A stretch of 49,904 nt of DNA from Lachnospiraceae bacterium (GTDB taxonomy: Bacteria > Bacillota > Clostridia > Lachnospirales > Lachnospiraceae), in NCBI GenBank assembly GCA_024403355.1, contig JAKSRW010000023.1, positions 1 to 49,904 of the forward strand. The letters run 5' to 3'. Made by a program: the position numbers and the translations under genes. The notes under the pieces are model-generated. The model was not told the DNA's origin and did not search any database. It saw only the letters and a program-made list of their open reading frames with translations. The number at the start of each line of letters is the position of its first letter. Within the stretch, counting starts at the first letter, position 1. Positions 10,301 to 18,363 of this stretch are shown here, piece after piece.

Positions 10301-10381
10301 ATGGTTAAGGCCACACCTTTCATGGTAGTTTCAAACGGAACTCATAAGGTACACATTTCAAGAACCGGGGAGGTTATTTAA
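7355..10381 (+). CDS. Baseplate J-like protein, large (Afp11/Pvc11-like)
   Basis: The 1008-residue protein has the Baseplate_J core near its C-terminus: NPDPAYGGSSMETRSRALAR at about residues 785-804, then SSGGRFVTERDYLNEI and a repeated beta-alpha region to residue ~1000. The N-terminal part starts with FDPENPDIGSVLALLFADQL, typical of Afp11/Pvc11-type J proteins, and the middle is an insertion of several hundred residues. These proteins dimerise into wedges around the hub. The frame extends to 7301, but ATG 7355 has AGAGG six bases upstream, whereas ATG 7349 abuts it; the gene overlaps the gp25 gene by 23 bases. The stop overlaps the next start (TAATG). Confidence 0.88.
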   Translation: MQNPRKYSIDNRKKEDLIAELSELAHSYAPEWKFDPENPDIGSVLALLFADQLYGNINRFNQVIDRYHTEFVNLLDISLHKAHPASAICLFKLTGDNVPDVYVEKRTRLLADNGENSCVFETSFPVYLTSAKLKSVFQTNSKEGKIIHEFGDYKMTDYNGKALVSENSDNEALSTDSFMPFTLYDFSEGNVARQAIILYHSRIFDVEGENILCRIKGNPDFRKRLEDGEYRILYYTDNGFVPVDSVRALDDENFLIRKKEENKKVEVDGHQVSMLAIEAVKPQLENRSFDSIQFSSSGGERRPDFAGSGSEDYEVERFSLFGDTLSNYEECYIGMDSYFGQKGSKISLSFNVAYDEHYLGYVQTTEEEELKIIKRKERVKVESKIAYAFPQEISIEYYNGTGWKRLKAQQEYTKIFAEAAAGSIELSFICPSDWEPASVGAYNGRCLKIQLRRSDNCYLQPCIHMCPVISDMQIRYTYEGHYELPEYGKKFFGTSNADITADIIAGKSFVGFEKINYSDTALYLGFDRCFENGPVSLWWKLDSIKRNKDKKLHFYYSSSKGFKEMAMVDYTRNFSKTGVMLFLPPEDMVKTELEGMNLCWIKVVQEGEPDMRDSIRIIDIQTNGIEATNICTHEPTHFYIDEVKSDMVFTLPHSDIYDAEVWVNERNELSIDAMKQMLRERPDECQANYNYLGNISEFFVKWTEKDNFNNSNASDRHYVLDRTNNLLIFGDGINVRIPQNTSDTGFIVKCRTCDGSKGNVPAGAINMSDRNLLYVGEISNPDPAYGGSSMETRSRALARGADLISSGGRFVTERDYLNEITNYSENINKAAIVIGVDRFGVRCPDMVYVVLLMSDYKNGPTSFYQMQTELRRHLLEHCEMTIVPEELQIEEPVFVELSVDVWAQIVNIEDSFEVQNLVSSTLNEYLDPISYEKHKGWPIGELPGKTQILIRLNALKSKAIIRQIVVTARYSDSEGFHEVDLDMVKATPFMVVSNGTHKVHISRTGEVI

Positions 10382-12465
10382 TGTTAAGTAATGATTTGCT
10401 TAAAGCAAAAACAATGGATGACCTGCTTACTGACGCAAGAATGCAGATACCGCTTTATTCAAAGGAATGGACGAATTTTAACCCTTCCGATCCTGCGGTA
10501 ACAGTCCTTGAAAGTATGTCTTACGTTGCGGGAATACAGCAGTCCTTTATTGACCGTATGCCTGCATCTGTTCAGGAAAAAATGTATGAGCTGGCAGGCT
10601 GTAAGCGTTTGGGCAGCCGCTGTGCGAGGGTTTTACTTCAGGCTGATTATGAGGGCCCGGGCATGACTATTCCTTCGGGGCAGAAGTTCAGCGTAGGCAA
10701 TATGATTTTTGAAACAAATCGCGAAAATCATATTACATCCAATAAAATTATAGGTATTTACAGTGTAAATGACAGAAACGTTACGGACTATTCCTATGTA
10801 CTCGATCCCGATATGCCCTTAAAGGCAGCGGTATTCGGAACGAAGCCTCAGTCACAGATGGAGTTTTATATTATCTGCAACGGAATGGCGGAACCGGGTG
10901 AGGATTTAATATTCTATCTTACACTGGAGGAGCTTTTTAAGCGAAATGAGATAGAGGATTCACAGCCCTTTGCGGAGCTTCAGTGGCAGCTTTTTACAAA
11001 GAAGGGCTTCGTGGATATAAGAACAAAGGATTATACCGAAGGAATGATAAGGTCCGGTGAGCTTCGTTTTAAGCTTCCGAGCAACGCTGCTGCGGAGTAT
11101 ACGGAGCTTCCTCAGAAGGGATATTGCATTCGTGCGGTGCTTAAGAAGGCGAACTATGATATTCCGCCCAGGCTTATCGGTATTTCAGGCTTTCTTTTCG
11201 AGGTTTGGCAGAGAAATACACAGTCTATCTGCTACACCTTCCCTTACAGTAATTCGATAGAGGTCTACAGTGATATTCTGGAGGCGGGCTACTGGATGAT
11301 GTTCTGCAGGGAGGATGACGGACATTATCATAAATATTCACATCTGGCGGATGAAAATCTCCGCGGAAGGTATTACAGGGTGAACAGACTCGGCTTCGGT
11401 AACTTTGAGATTTCATTTGACAAAGAAAAATACGGTTACGGTCCGGGTAATTATGTTAATGCGGTTAAGCTCGTAGCTTACAATGAGGAGATTATGTCAC
11501 AGTACAGACTCGGAACTGTTTACGGCTACGAGAATCAGCGTTTTAATATTCCCGCAGACAATATCATCACTGAAAGCTTTTCTCTCGTTGCTGAAACCGA
11601 GGGAGCCGACGGTGAAAAGATATACAGCTTTATCAAGCCGGGAAGCGAAGAAGAATTTGATCTTAATTATGTGATTGTTGAAGAAGATAATCAGATAAAA
11701 ATACTTGATGCGGGTGATTACATCGGTGCAACGATTTATATGTGTGCATGTGCAACCACCGCGGGCAGCTCGGGAAATATCAGGGCAGGTGCAGGCTTTG
11801 TTCCGGTAGGATATGACAGTCCTGTAAGCTTCAGTAATCCCGCACCCGGAGCAGGCGGAAGATACAAGGACCAGCTGGCGGATATTAAAAGAAATTTTAT
11901 TAAGAGCATTAACGAGCATTTTACCGCTGTTGAGGCCGGTGATTATGAAAGAATCGTAAAAAGCACACCGGGACTTTGCATTCATAAGGTTAAAGCAGTT
12001 ATGGATAATTCAAAAAATGAGGTTCAGATTGCGGTTAAGCCCTACGGTGTTGAGGAAAGAACGGTTATGAGCCCCATTTATCGGGAACTGATTACAAAGA
12101 GGCTTGAAAGCAGGCGTCTTCTGGCTACTAAAATACAGCTGGTACAGCCGGTATATGTTGAGGTAATCTGTTCGGGAACTATTTTTGTGAAGCCCCATTT
12201 TGAGGGCAGCAGAGAGGCTGTTGAAAGAACCGTCCGCGAGCATCTTGACTATATTAATTCGGACAGGAATTTTGGTGACCTGCTGAGCTTTGACGAGCTC
12301 TTTCATAAGATAGAGGCGCTTGATTGTGTTGAGCTGATTTATAATCTTTCATGTACCTCGCAGAACGGTGTTCTTGCACCAAAGCTGGGTCTTGATATCC
12401 AGCCTAAAAATAATGTTCTGCTTGTACCCGGTGAAATCAGAATTGAGCTGAATACACTGGAATAA
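10381..12465 (+). CDS. Baseplate J-like protein, second (Afp12/Pvc12-like)
   Basis: The 694-residue protein opens with PLYSKEWTNFNPSDPAVTVL, the same motif family as the N-terminus of the preceding gene, and has a J-type core at residues ~485-690 (NPAPGAGGRYKDQLADIKR, VEAGDYERIVKSTPG). In extracellular CIS two J proteins of different size form the inner and outer wedge arms, matching this pair. It starts inside the stop of the previous gene (TAATG), so the two subunits are probably made in fixed ratio by coupled translation. A large middle insertion is likely particle-specific. Confidence 0.87.
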   Translation: MLSNDLLKAKTMDDLLTDARMQIPLYSKEWTNFNPSDPAVTVLESMSYVAGIQQSFIDRMPASVQEKMYELAGCKRLGSRCARVLLQADYEGPGMTIPSGQKFSVGNMIFETNRENHITSNKIIGIYSVNDRNVTDYSYVLDPDMPLKAAVFGTKPQSQMEFYIICNGMAEPGEDLIFYLTLEELFKRNEIEDSQPFAELQWQLFTKKGFVDIRTKDYTEGMIRSGELRFKLPSNAAAEYTELPQKGYCIRAVLKKANYDIPPRLIGISGFLFEVWQRNTQSICYTFPYSNSIEVYSDILEAGYWMMFCREDDGHYHKYSHLADENLRGRYYRVNRLGFGNFEISFDKEKYGYGPGNYVNAVKLVAYNEEIMSQYRLGTVYGYENQRFNIPADNIITESFSLVAETEGADGEKIYSFIKPGSEEEFDLNYVIVEEDNQIKILDAGDYIGATIYMCACATTAGSSGNIRAGAGFVPVGYDSPVSFSNPAPGAGGRYKDQLADIKRNFIKSINEHFTAVEAGDYERIVKSTPGLCIHKVKAVMDNSKNEVQIAVKPYGVEERTVMSPIYRELITKRLESRRLLATKIQLVQPVYVEVICSGTIFVKPHFEGSREAVERTVREHLDYINSDRNFGDLLSFDELFHKIEALDCVELIYNLSCTSQNGVLAPKLGLDIQPKNNVLLVPGEIRIELNTLE

Positions 12466-12516
12466 TCCGACAAAAACCGATGGGCGGCTGAGTCCTTCGG
12501 GATTGGGAGACAGATT

Positions 12517-13596
12517 ATGGTAAGAGAATTACATGTTTATAAAATAAAAGAAAACCGTTTTAAGAGGTCTTTTCTTTCAGGCTTCAATATTGCCGAAAAT
12601 GACTCGCTTGTTACGGATGAAGAGGGCTTTCGTCATGTATTTATATGTAATGCAATCGATGGCGGAGCTGCAGATGCAGAGTGGGGACGTCTGAAGTTTA
12701 ATTTGAAGCTTGGCGAGGAAATGGTCCTTACGGTTTATGCGGTTGCGCTTGATGAGCGTTATATCGAGGAAAGACTTTTCGATGAGAAGACGGATATTGC
12801 CGAAAAGAAGCGAATCATGGAAAATGTCGACGCCGAGAAAAAGGTTAACAGTTCGGATATGCTGCTTTTTAATCTCAGGGGCAGATATTTGTATCTGGTA
12901 TTCGATATCATAGGCAGGGGAAAGGCCCAAATTGACGGAATTAAGGTTTCCACAAGTGATGATATGATTATGGATACGATGCCTGAGCTTTATTCGGACA
13001 ATGACTTTTTCAGAAGATATCTGGCTGTTTTTTCGTCAATGTCTATTGATTTTCAGGAAAAAATCATGCATATCGACGATTTATTTGACGTTGACAAGGC
13101 TCCGAGAGCCTTTTTGCCGCATCTGGCAGGCTGGATGGGAATCGATGTAAGCGGTGATTTCCTGGAGGAGGACAGGCTCAGACTTCTTGTGAAGGAGGCC
13201 TATTATCTTAATAAAATGAAGGGCACTAAGGCAGCGTTTGAGCGTCTGACAGAGATAGTTCTTGGTGAAAAGGCCATAGTTCTGGAAAAGAATGTGTTCA
13301 GAGAGTATTCTCAGATAAGCGATAAAAACACTTATGATGCGCTTTACGGTGAGCTTCCGTATGATGTAACGATGCTGATAAAGACATATGTGCCTGAAAA
13401 TCAGAAGTCGCAGCTGGTATTTTTGCTTAATCAGTTTAAGCCGGTAAGATGCAGACTTATGATCAGGTTCCTGGACGGCAGCGGTGAGGTAGACAGACAC
13501 TCATATCTTGATATGAACGCCTGTGTTCAGGAATATACGAGTGCTTCGTTAGACAGTAGACAGAGCTCGGATGATATGATATTATTAGATGAATAG
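12517..13596 (+). CDS. gpI-like tail/baseplate protein
   Basis: The 359-residue protein contains a P2 gpI-type phage-tail domain at residues ~145-260: the helical block FFRRYLAVFSSMSIDFQEKI, then APRAFLPHLAGWMGIDV and RLRLLVKEAYYLNKMKGTKA. The ~140 residues before it form a beta-rich domain. gpI-like proteins occur in many CIS loci after the J proteins and contribute to the baseplate periphery, where fibres attach in phages. No fibre gene follows here. The ATG is preceded by GGGAG, and 51 bases separate it from the J gene. The C-terminal tail is acidic and Ser-rich. Confidence 0.8.
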   Translation: MVRELHVYKIKENRFKRSFLSGFNIAENDSLVTDEEGFRHVFICNAIDGGAADAEWGRLKFNLKLGEEMVLTVYAVALDERYIEERLFDEKTDIAEKKRIMENVDAEKKVNSSDMLLFNLRGRYLYLVFDIIGRGKAQIDGIKVSTSDDMIMDTMPELYSDNDFFRRYLAVFSSMSIDFQEKIMHIDDLFDVDKAPRAFLPHLAGWMGIDVSGDFLEEDRLRLLVKEAYYLNKMKGTKAAFERLTEIVLGEKAIVLEKNVFREYSQISDKNTYDALYGELPYDVTMLIKTYVPENQKSQLVFLLNQFKPVRCRLMIRFLDGSGEVDRHSYLDMNACVQEYTSASLDSRQSSDDMILLDE

Positions 13597-13644
13597 AATT
13601 AGTATTTTTTTGATTCAAATACAGACAATTCAGGGGGTAAAGAA

Positions 13645-13944
13645 ATGACAGTAACAAGTACAAGAGCAAATGATGTGATTACAATTTCCATTGACGGCCG
13701 TGTTGATACAAATACCAGCCCTCAGCTTCAGCAGGAAATTCTTACCTCTTTCCAGAAGGTAAATAACGTTATACTTGATTTTAAAAAGTGTGAATATATT
13801 TCATCTGCAGGACTTCGTGCACTTCTTATCGGACAGAAGACAGCAGCTTCAAAGAGAGGCTCTATGAAGCTTATCAATCTTACAGACGTTGTAAGAGAGG
13901 TTCTTGCGGTAACCAAATTTGATTCAATTCTTTCTATTGAATAA
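13645..13944 (+). CDS. STAS-domain anti-sigma-factor-antagonist-like protein
   Basis: The 99-residue protein is a complete single STAS domain like SpoIIAA/RsbV. Visible landmarks are an N-terminal beta strand (VITISIDGRVDT), the central FKKCEYISSAGLRALLIGQK and the helix DVVREVLAVTKF. The serine pair in YISSAGLR sits where SpoIIAA carries its phosphorylated serine. In partner-switching systems this site is phosphorylated by a GHKL kinase and dephosphorylated by a PP2C phosphatase. Here it lies between the baseplate genes and the AAA+ ATPase, and a GHKL protein follows two genes later; no PP2C gene is seen. Its strong RBS (GGGGGT) and own 48-base leader suggest high expression. Confidence 0.88.
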   Translation: MTVTSTRANDVITISIDGRVDTNTSPQLQQEILTSFQKVNNVILDFKKCEYISSAGLRALLIGQKTAASKRGSMKLINLTDVVREVLAVTKFDSILSIE

Positions 13945-13968
13945 TTAGCTGAAATATGGGGAAATGGT

Positions 13969-16293
13969 ATGGACCGATTTTCAAAGGTGGGAGATGACCG
14001 GCCCTTTGCAAGCTATGACGAGTTTATGGAATTTATCTTTGCTACGGTAAATACCTCACTCGACAGATACCTTGCGCAGATGAAGCTGGTTTTCGCATCA
14101 GAGCAGGGCGGATATAAGAATGTTTTATATCCGGACCTGGAGGTTGCTCATGATATATGTCATGAGAGGCTTCTGCAATTTGAGCGCGCGGATGTTAGTG
14201 AAAGCAACGGGGATACTGAGACCGGCGATGATGAAGGTACGGCAGAGCTTGATTCGGATTTGCTGGATCTTTTGGGTTGCTTCAGTATGGGCGATGATGA
14301 TTCATCGGATGATGAAAGCACGTCTGAGACTGCTTCGTCCGAGGAACTCACAATTGCGGATATGGTTAACAATATTATAAAGAGAGCAGATGCAACGGTA
14401 GAGCGGGGAATACCGCTTCAGTTCTATTCAATCTGTAAAAAGCTTGAGTATGAACCCTTTACCGTTTTTTGTCTTGCCTGTGCGGTGCTTTCATCCACAC
14501 AGACGGATTATGCGGGTGTATTCCAGGTAATTAATGAGAACGGAAATCTTTCATCACCCACAATTGAGTCTGCGGCTAAGCTTTATTACGGTAAGAATTT
14601 CTCTATTACCGGTGCATACGGTGATATGTCGGTCTGCCTTGAACAGCTTCAGCCGGTGCTTGACCTTCGTGTGATTTCAAGCATGCCGTTTTCGACATCT
14701 GTTTCTCCCGATAAAAGAATTATCGACTTCCTTTTTGGACGTCACCCGTTCAAGCTGGATGATAACTACATCAGATTTTTCAAGATGCTTACCGATGAAA
14801 AGGAAGTTCTTGATCCAATAATGGCGAATACCACCCAGCTCGAGGCTATGGAGATTTCCTATGAGGAGGGCGTAAGACTCTTTGCTTATTATGGTGATGA
14901 GGGCAGCGGACGTAAGTTCTTTATTAAGAATTTCTGTAAAAAGCGCAATCTGCAGGCAATTTCGATTAACTGTAAAAAGCTTTTCTCATACGATTTCTCA
15001 TTCGTAGATAAGGCAATATGGGCGATTACAAGAGAATGTATTCTGACAGGTGCCTGCTGTGTTCTCGAGGAGCTTACCGTTCGTGAGGAGGAAAAGGAAA
15101 AGTTCTACGGCTTTATGGATCTTGCCTTTGCGAAGCTTACCGCAAAGGAGATTACGGTATTTTGCCTGAGTAAGGAAAAGCTTAATTTTAAGGAGATTAC
15201 AAGGTCACAGATTACGGAAATCGAGCTTCCCGCACCTGATATTGAGCAGAGAGAGGCCTGCTGGCGTTATTTTGCACAGAAATATAAGCTGGCTGATGAT
15301 GTTGACCTTTTTGAAATGTCTACAAAGTTCCTTTTCACACCCGGTAAAATCAGTGATGCTTTAAAGTGTGCAAAGAGCTTTGCGGCAATGGAGAAGATGA
15401 CTGAAATTCCCCGTGCCACTCTTTTCAGGGGCTGCAATGAGCAGATGAGTTCCGAGCTTTCACAGAAGGCCACAAGAGTAAAGGCCGTATTCGGCTTCGA
15501 TGATATTGTAATGAACCCTGATCAGCGTGAGACCATTCAGCATGCGATTGATCAGATGAACTTTAAAAAACAGGTTTACGATGGCTGGAATTATATGAGA
15601 AAGTACCCTTACGGCAGAGGTCTTACGGTTCTGCTCTTCGGTGCTCCCGGTACCGGTAAATCAATGATGGCGCAGGTTCTTGCGCATGAGCTGAACCTTG
15701 AGCTTTACAGAGTAGACCTTTCGAAGGTAGTAGATAAGTACGTCGGTGAAACAGAAAAATCGTTATCTATGATTTTCCGTGAGGCTAAGAAATGTAACGT
15801 AGTTCTTTTCTTCGATGAATGTGATACAATCTTTGCAAAGCGTTCCGATGACGGTGGTTCAAACCAGTCATCAAATAATAATAAGACGGCGCTCCTGCTT
15901 CAGGAAATGGAAGCATATGACGGTGTATGTGTACTTGCGACAAACTACAAGCACAATATTGACCCCGCGTTCTTCCGTCGTATGAAGTATATCGTAGAGT
16001 TCCAGTTCCCGAATCCCGATACTCGTGAGATGCTTTGGAGAACAACCATTCCGAAGACCACACCTCTCGGAGATGATGTGGATATCAGATTCCTTGCTGA
16101 AAAATTTGAGTTTGCCGGTGGTAATATTAAGAACTGTATTCTTAATGCGGCCTTCCTTGCGGCGGCTGAGCCACCCGGAGACAAGGTTTATATGAGACAT
16201 TACCTGCAGGCAATAAAGTATGAGTTTGTTAAGGTAGGTAAGGTATTTACAAAGGCTGATTTCGAGCCCTATGCGGACCAGGTCGGTCTCTAA
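13969..16293 (+). CDS. AAA+ ATPase of contractile injection system (Afp15/Pvc15-like)
   Basis: The 774-residue protein has a C-terminal CDC48/FtsH-like AAA+ module: Walker A GAPGTGKS at ~558, Walker B VVLFFDECD at ~611, sensor region VCVLATNYKHNID and arginine-finger-like FFRRM. An upstream module at ~300-480 carries a degenerate Walker A (GDEGSGRK at ~309) and is probably inactive. An acidic low-complexity stretch lies at ~75-125. Every extracellular CIS has such an ATPase, needed for particle assembly, whereas contractile phages and R-type tailocins lack one; this is the best single argument for the locus being a CIS. It starts 24 bases after the STAS gene. Confidence 0.9.
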   Translation: MDRFSKVGDDRPFASYDEFMEFIFATVNTSLDRYLAQMKLVFASEQGGYKNVLYPDLEVAHDICHERLLQFERADVSESNGDTETGDDEGTAELDSDLLDLLGCFSMGDDDSSDDESTSETASSEELTIADMVNNIIKRADATVERGIPLQFYSICKKLEYEPFTVFCLACAVLSSTQTDYAGVFQVINENGNLSSPTIESAAKLYYGKNFSITGAYGDMSVCLEQLQPVLDLRVISSMPFSTSVSPDKRIIDFLFGRHPFKLDDNYIRFFKMLTDEKEVLDPIMANTTQLEAMEISYEEGVRLFAYYGDEGSGRKFFIKNFCKKRNLQAISINCKKLFSYDFSFVDKAIWAITRECILTGACCVLEELTVREEEKEKFYGFMDLAFAKLTAKEITVFCLSKEKLNFKEITRSQITEIELPAPDIEQREACWRYFAQKYKLADDVDLFEMSTKFLFTPGKISDALKCAKSFAAMEKMTEIPRATLFRGCNEQMSSELSQKATRVKAVFGFDDIVMNPDQRETIQHAIDQMNFKKQVYDGWNYMRKYPYGRGLTVLLFGAPGTGKSMMAQVLAHELNLELYRVDLSKVVDKYVGETEKSLSMIFREAKKCNVVLFFDECDTIFAKRSDDGGSNQSSNNNKTALLLQEMEAYDGVCVLATNYKHNIDPAFFRRMKYIVEFQFPNPDTREMLWRTTIPKTTPLGDDVDIRFLAEKFEFAGGNIKNCILNAAFLAAAEPPGDKVYMRHYLQAIKYEFVKVGKVFTKADFEPYADQVGL

Positions 16294-16394
16294 AGAAAAT
16301 AATGTATGTGCAAAAATAACACGCAAACCGTTTGGAATATGAATTGTGCGGGCAGCCCGGCTGTCGCAGGTTTGCGGAAAGGCATGTTTTAGGT

Positions 16395-17321
16395 ATGAAG
16401 AATAAAATTACAGGTAAAGAATGGTTATTAATTATTGTAACAGTCGCTGCATTTGCAGCGGCTGTTATTGGCGTCTTTTACTTCCCTCCGATTATAACCG
16501 CTGAGCTCTTTGCATTGCAGGCAGCATTATCACTGATGTTTGTAATTGTCAGCAGGTCAGGCTCTCAAAAGGAGCTGCCGGCTAATCCCGAAGGTCCCTC
16601 ACAGAGGGAACTGGCAAAGGAGCTTGAGGAGCTGAAAAGAGACCTTGCACAGGCTAAGGCTTCAAAGTCTGCACTCAGTGCGATAGTCGCTGAAACGACC
16701 GCTCAGAAGGAGGAGCTTGAGAAGAAGCTTGAGGCAGCAAAGAATACTGCAAAGGCAGTTGAAAAGCAGGTTGTTGTAACAAGAAACAGATTATTCGATG
16801 ATAAGTATCTTCAGGCGGAATACCCGATTGACCTGGTGGAAATGACCAGAGAAACAATCAATGATATGCGTCGTTATGCGGAGCAGGCAAATGTAAGGAT
16901 TAACCTGTTAAGCACCTCTGAACAGATTTCATTTAAGGCAAATCGTGACCTGATGAAGATAATGCTTAAGAATATTATTGATAATTCGATTAAGTATATG
17001 CTCAGAGCAGGTAATATTCAGATTACCCTTTCTGACACAGGAGACGATATTTTTATCATTTTGAAGGATGATGGTATGGGTATCGGTTCAAATGAGCTTC
17101 CTCATATTTTTGAGATTAATTTCCAGGGAACAAACCGTGTAAGCGGTAACGGTCTTGGACTTACCCAGGCGAAGGATATAGTAAATGCCTACTATGGTGA
17201 GATTTTTGCAAAGAGTACACCGGGCGGAGGCATGGGTATTTATATTCAGCTGCCCAAGGCAGAAAGAAAGGCTTTCGAGGACAGTACGCTTGTGCTTGAT
17301 GCGGGCGAGGGTGTTAACTAG
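16395..17321 (+). CDS. Membrane-anchored GHKL (HATPase_c) protein lacking an H-box
   Basis: From ATG 16395 the protein is 308 residues; the frame extends to 16332 only from an unlikely TTG. Two hydrophobic segments (~residues 9-32 and ~36-54) are followed by a coiled coil (~65-125, KELEELKRDL and EELEKKLEAA). A GHKL ATP-binding domain follows: N-box KNIIDNSIKYM, G1 DDGMGIG, F-box HIFEINFQGT, G2 GNGLGLTQAKDIV. The segment before the N-box has no histidine, so normal histidine autophosphorylation is unlikely. With the STAS protein nearby, it could be a serine kinase for partner switching, or a degenerate sensor that ties the particle to the membrane. It is not followed by a response regulator. 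Confidence 0.8.
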   Translation: MKNKITGKEWLLIIVTVAAFAAAVIGVFYFPPIITAELFALQAALSLMFVIVSRSGSQKELPANPEGPSQRELAKELEELKRDLAQAKASKSALSAIVAETTAQKEELEKKLEAAKNTAKAVEKQVVVTRNRLFDDKYLQAEYPIDLVEMTRETINDMRRYAEQANVRINLLSTSEQISFKANRDLMKIMLKNIIDNSIKYMLRAGNIQITLSDTGDDIFIILKDDGMGIGSNELPHIFEINFQGTNRVSGNGLGLTQAKDIVNAYYGEIFAKSTPGGGMGIYIQLPKAERKAFEDSTLVLDAGEGVN

Positions 17322-17341
17322 GATATTTTGCGGGGATTGAA

Positions 17342-18349
17342 ATGAGTAGGAAGAAGCTTGCTGGAATAGTGATATGGATTTATGCGTTGACTGCCGTATG
17401 TCTGGGAGTTTTGTATTTTTGCGGAAAGCTTCCGGACGGAAACGATGAAGCGGTTAATAAGGCTCAGTATTCAGCAAATCCGGACGGAGAGAAATTTGCG
17501 GATAATACGGCCGGTGGAGCTCTAAGTGTTTCGGATAGCGGAAAAAATGATACTGAAAAGAAGGATACTGAAAGCACAGAAACTGTTAGTGAACCGGTAG
17601 AAAATCCGGCAGAATCGAATCCTGAGGATACATCAGAAAATTTTGATAATCAGGAAATTAAGTCTGATGAAGCGGCCGGTACAGATTCTGCTGCAGTAAA
17701 TGATACAAGTGATTTGGCTGACGGCATAGAGGATTTTTCCCCGGTAACGAACACTGACGGGGCTAAAGAAGATTTAGATGATAGTGCAGAGGCTACGGAA
17801 AACACCGGTGAAGAGGATATGAATTCGGCAGAGTCGGATAGCTCTGATAATGAGGAAAATACGGATGATACAGCTGTAGAACAGCCGGATGCAGATAAAA
17901 CAGATGATGCTCTTAAAGAAACTGAAGAAATTCATTTCGTGACCAATATTACAACTACAATGAATGTCCGTAAGGAAGCTTCTGCAAGCTCTGAAAAGAT
18001 AGGCGAGCTTAAGGCAGGAGACCATGGTATTGTTCTTGAGCAGGGAAGTCAGTTTTCTTATATTGTATGCGGTGACATTACAGGCTATGTATCTAATGAT
18101 TTTATTATAATCGGAGAAGCTGCTGATTCACTGATTAACGGTGAGAAGCTTACAATGGTAAAGATTACACAGGAATGCTACGCTCGTTCGGGACCGGGTA
18201 CGGATTTTGATATTGTTGCCACGGTTTTGGCAGGCTCCAAATACAGAAGGGCAGATGACGCCGAGGCCACAGGTAAATGGATTCCGATTTTATTGAATGA
18301 TGGAAAGACGGCGTATGTAAGTACAGGCTATTCTAAGCTTGAAAATTAG
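17342..18349 (+). CDS. Membrane-anchored acidic protein with two SH3-like domains
   Basis: The 335-residue protein has one N-terminal hydrophobic anchor (residues ~6-26, IVIWIYALTAVCLGVLYFC). A ~165-residue linker very rich in D, E, S, T and N follows, then two bacterial SH3 domains starting near 201 (MNVRKEASASSEKIGELKAG) and near 273 (CYARSGPGTDFDIVATVLAG). Such SH3b domains usually bind peptidoglycan. The topology fits a protein held in the membrane that reaches the wall through a flexible spacer. It follows the GHKL gene by 20 bases and precedes the MBL gene by 14, so it may be the last gene of the CIS operon. A wall anchor or exit-site factor for the CIS is an inference. Confidence 0.75.
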   Translation: MSRKKLAGIVIWIYALTAVCLGVLYFCGKLPDGNDEAVNKAQYSANPDGEKFADNTAGGALSVSDSGKNDTEKKDTESTETVSEPVENPAESNPEDTSENFDNQEIKSDEAAGTDSAAVNDTSDLADGIEDFSPVTNTDGAKEDLDDSAEATENTGEEDMNSAESDSSDNEENTDDTAVEQPDADKTDDALKETEEIHFVTNITTTMNVRKEASASSEKIGELKAGDHGIVLEQGSQFSYIVCGDITGYVSNDFIIIGEAADSLINGEKLTMVKITQECYARSGPGTDFDIVATVLAGSKYRRADDAEATGKWIPILLNDGKTAYVSTGYSKLEN

Positions 18350-18363
18350 ATTTGGATTAAATT

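Noticed and set aside
445..13596. Prophage or R-type tailocin
   Set aside because: The AAA+ ATPase, two Afp11/12-like J proteins and CIS_tube proteins are CIS features. No capsid, lysis, integrase or tail-fibre gene is visible, though the upstream part is not in view.
16395..17321. Classical two-component sensor kinase
   Set aside because: There is no H-box histidine before the N-box and no response regulator next to it.
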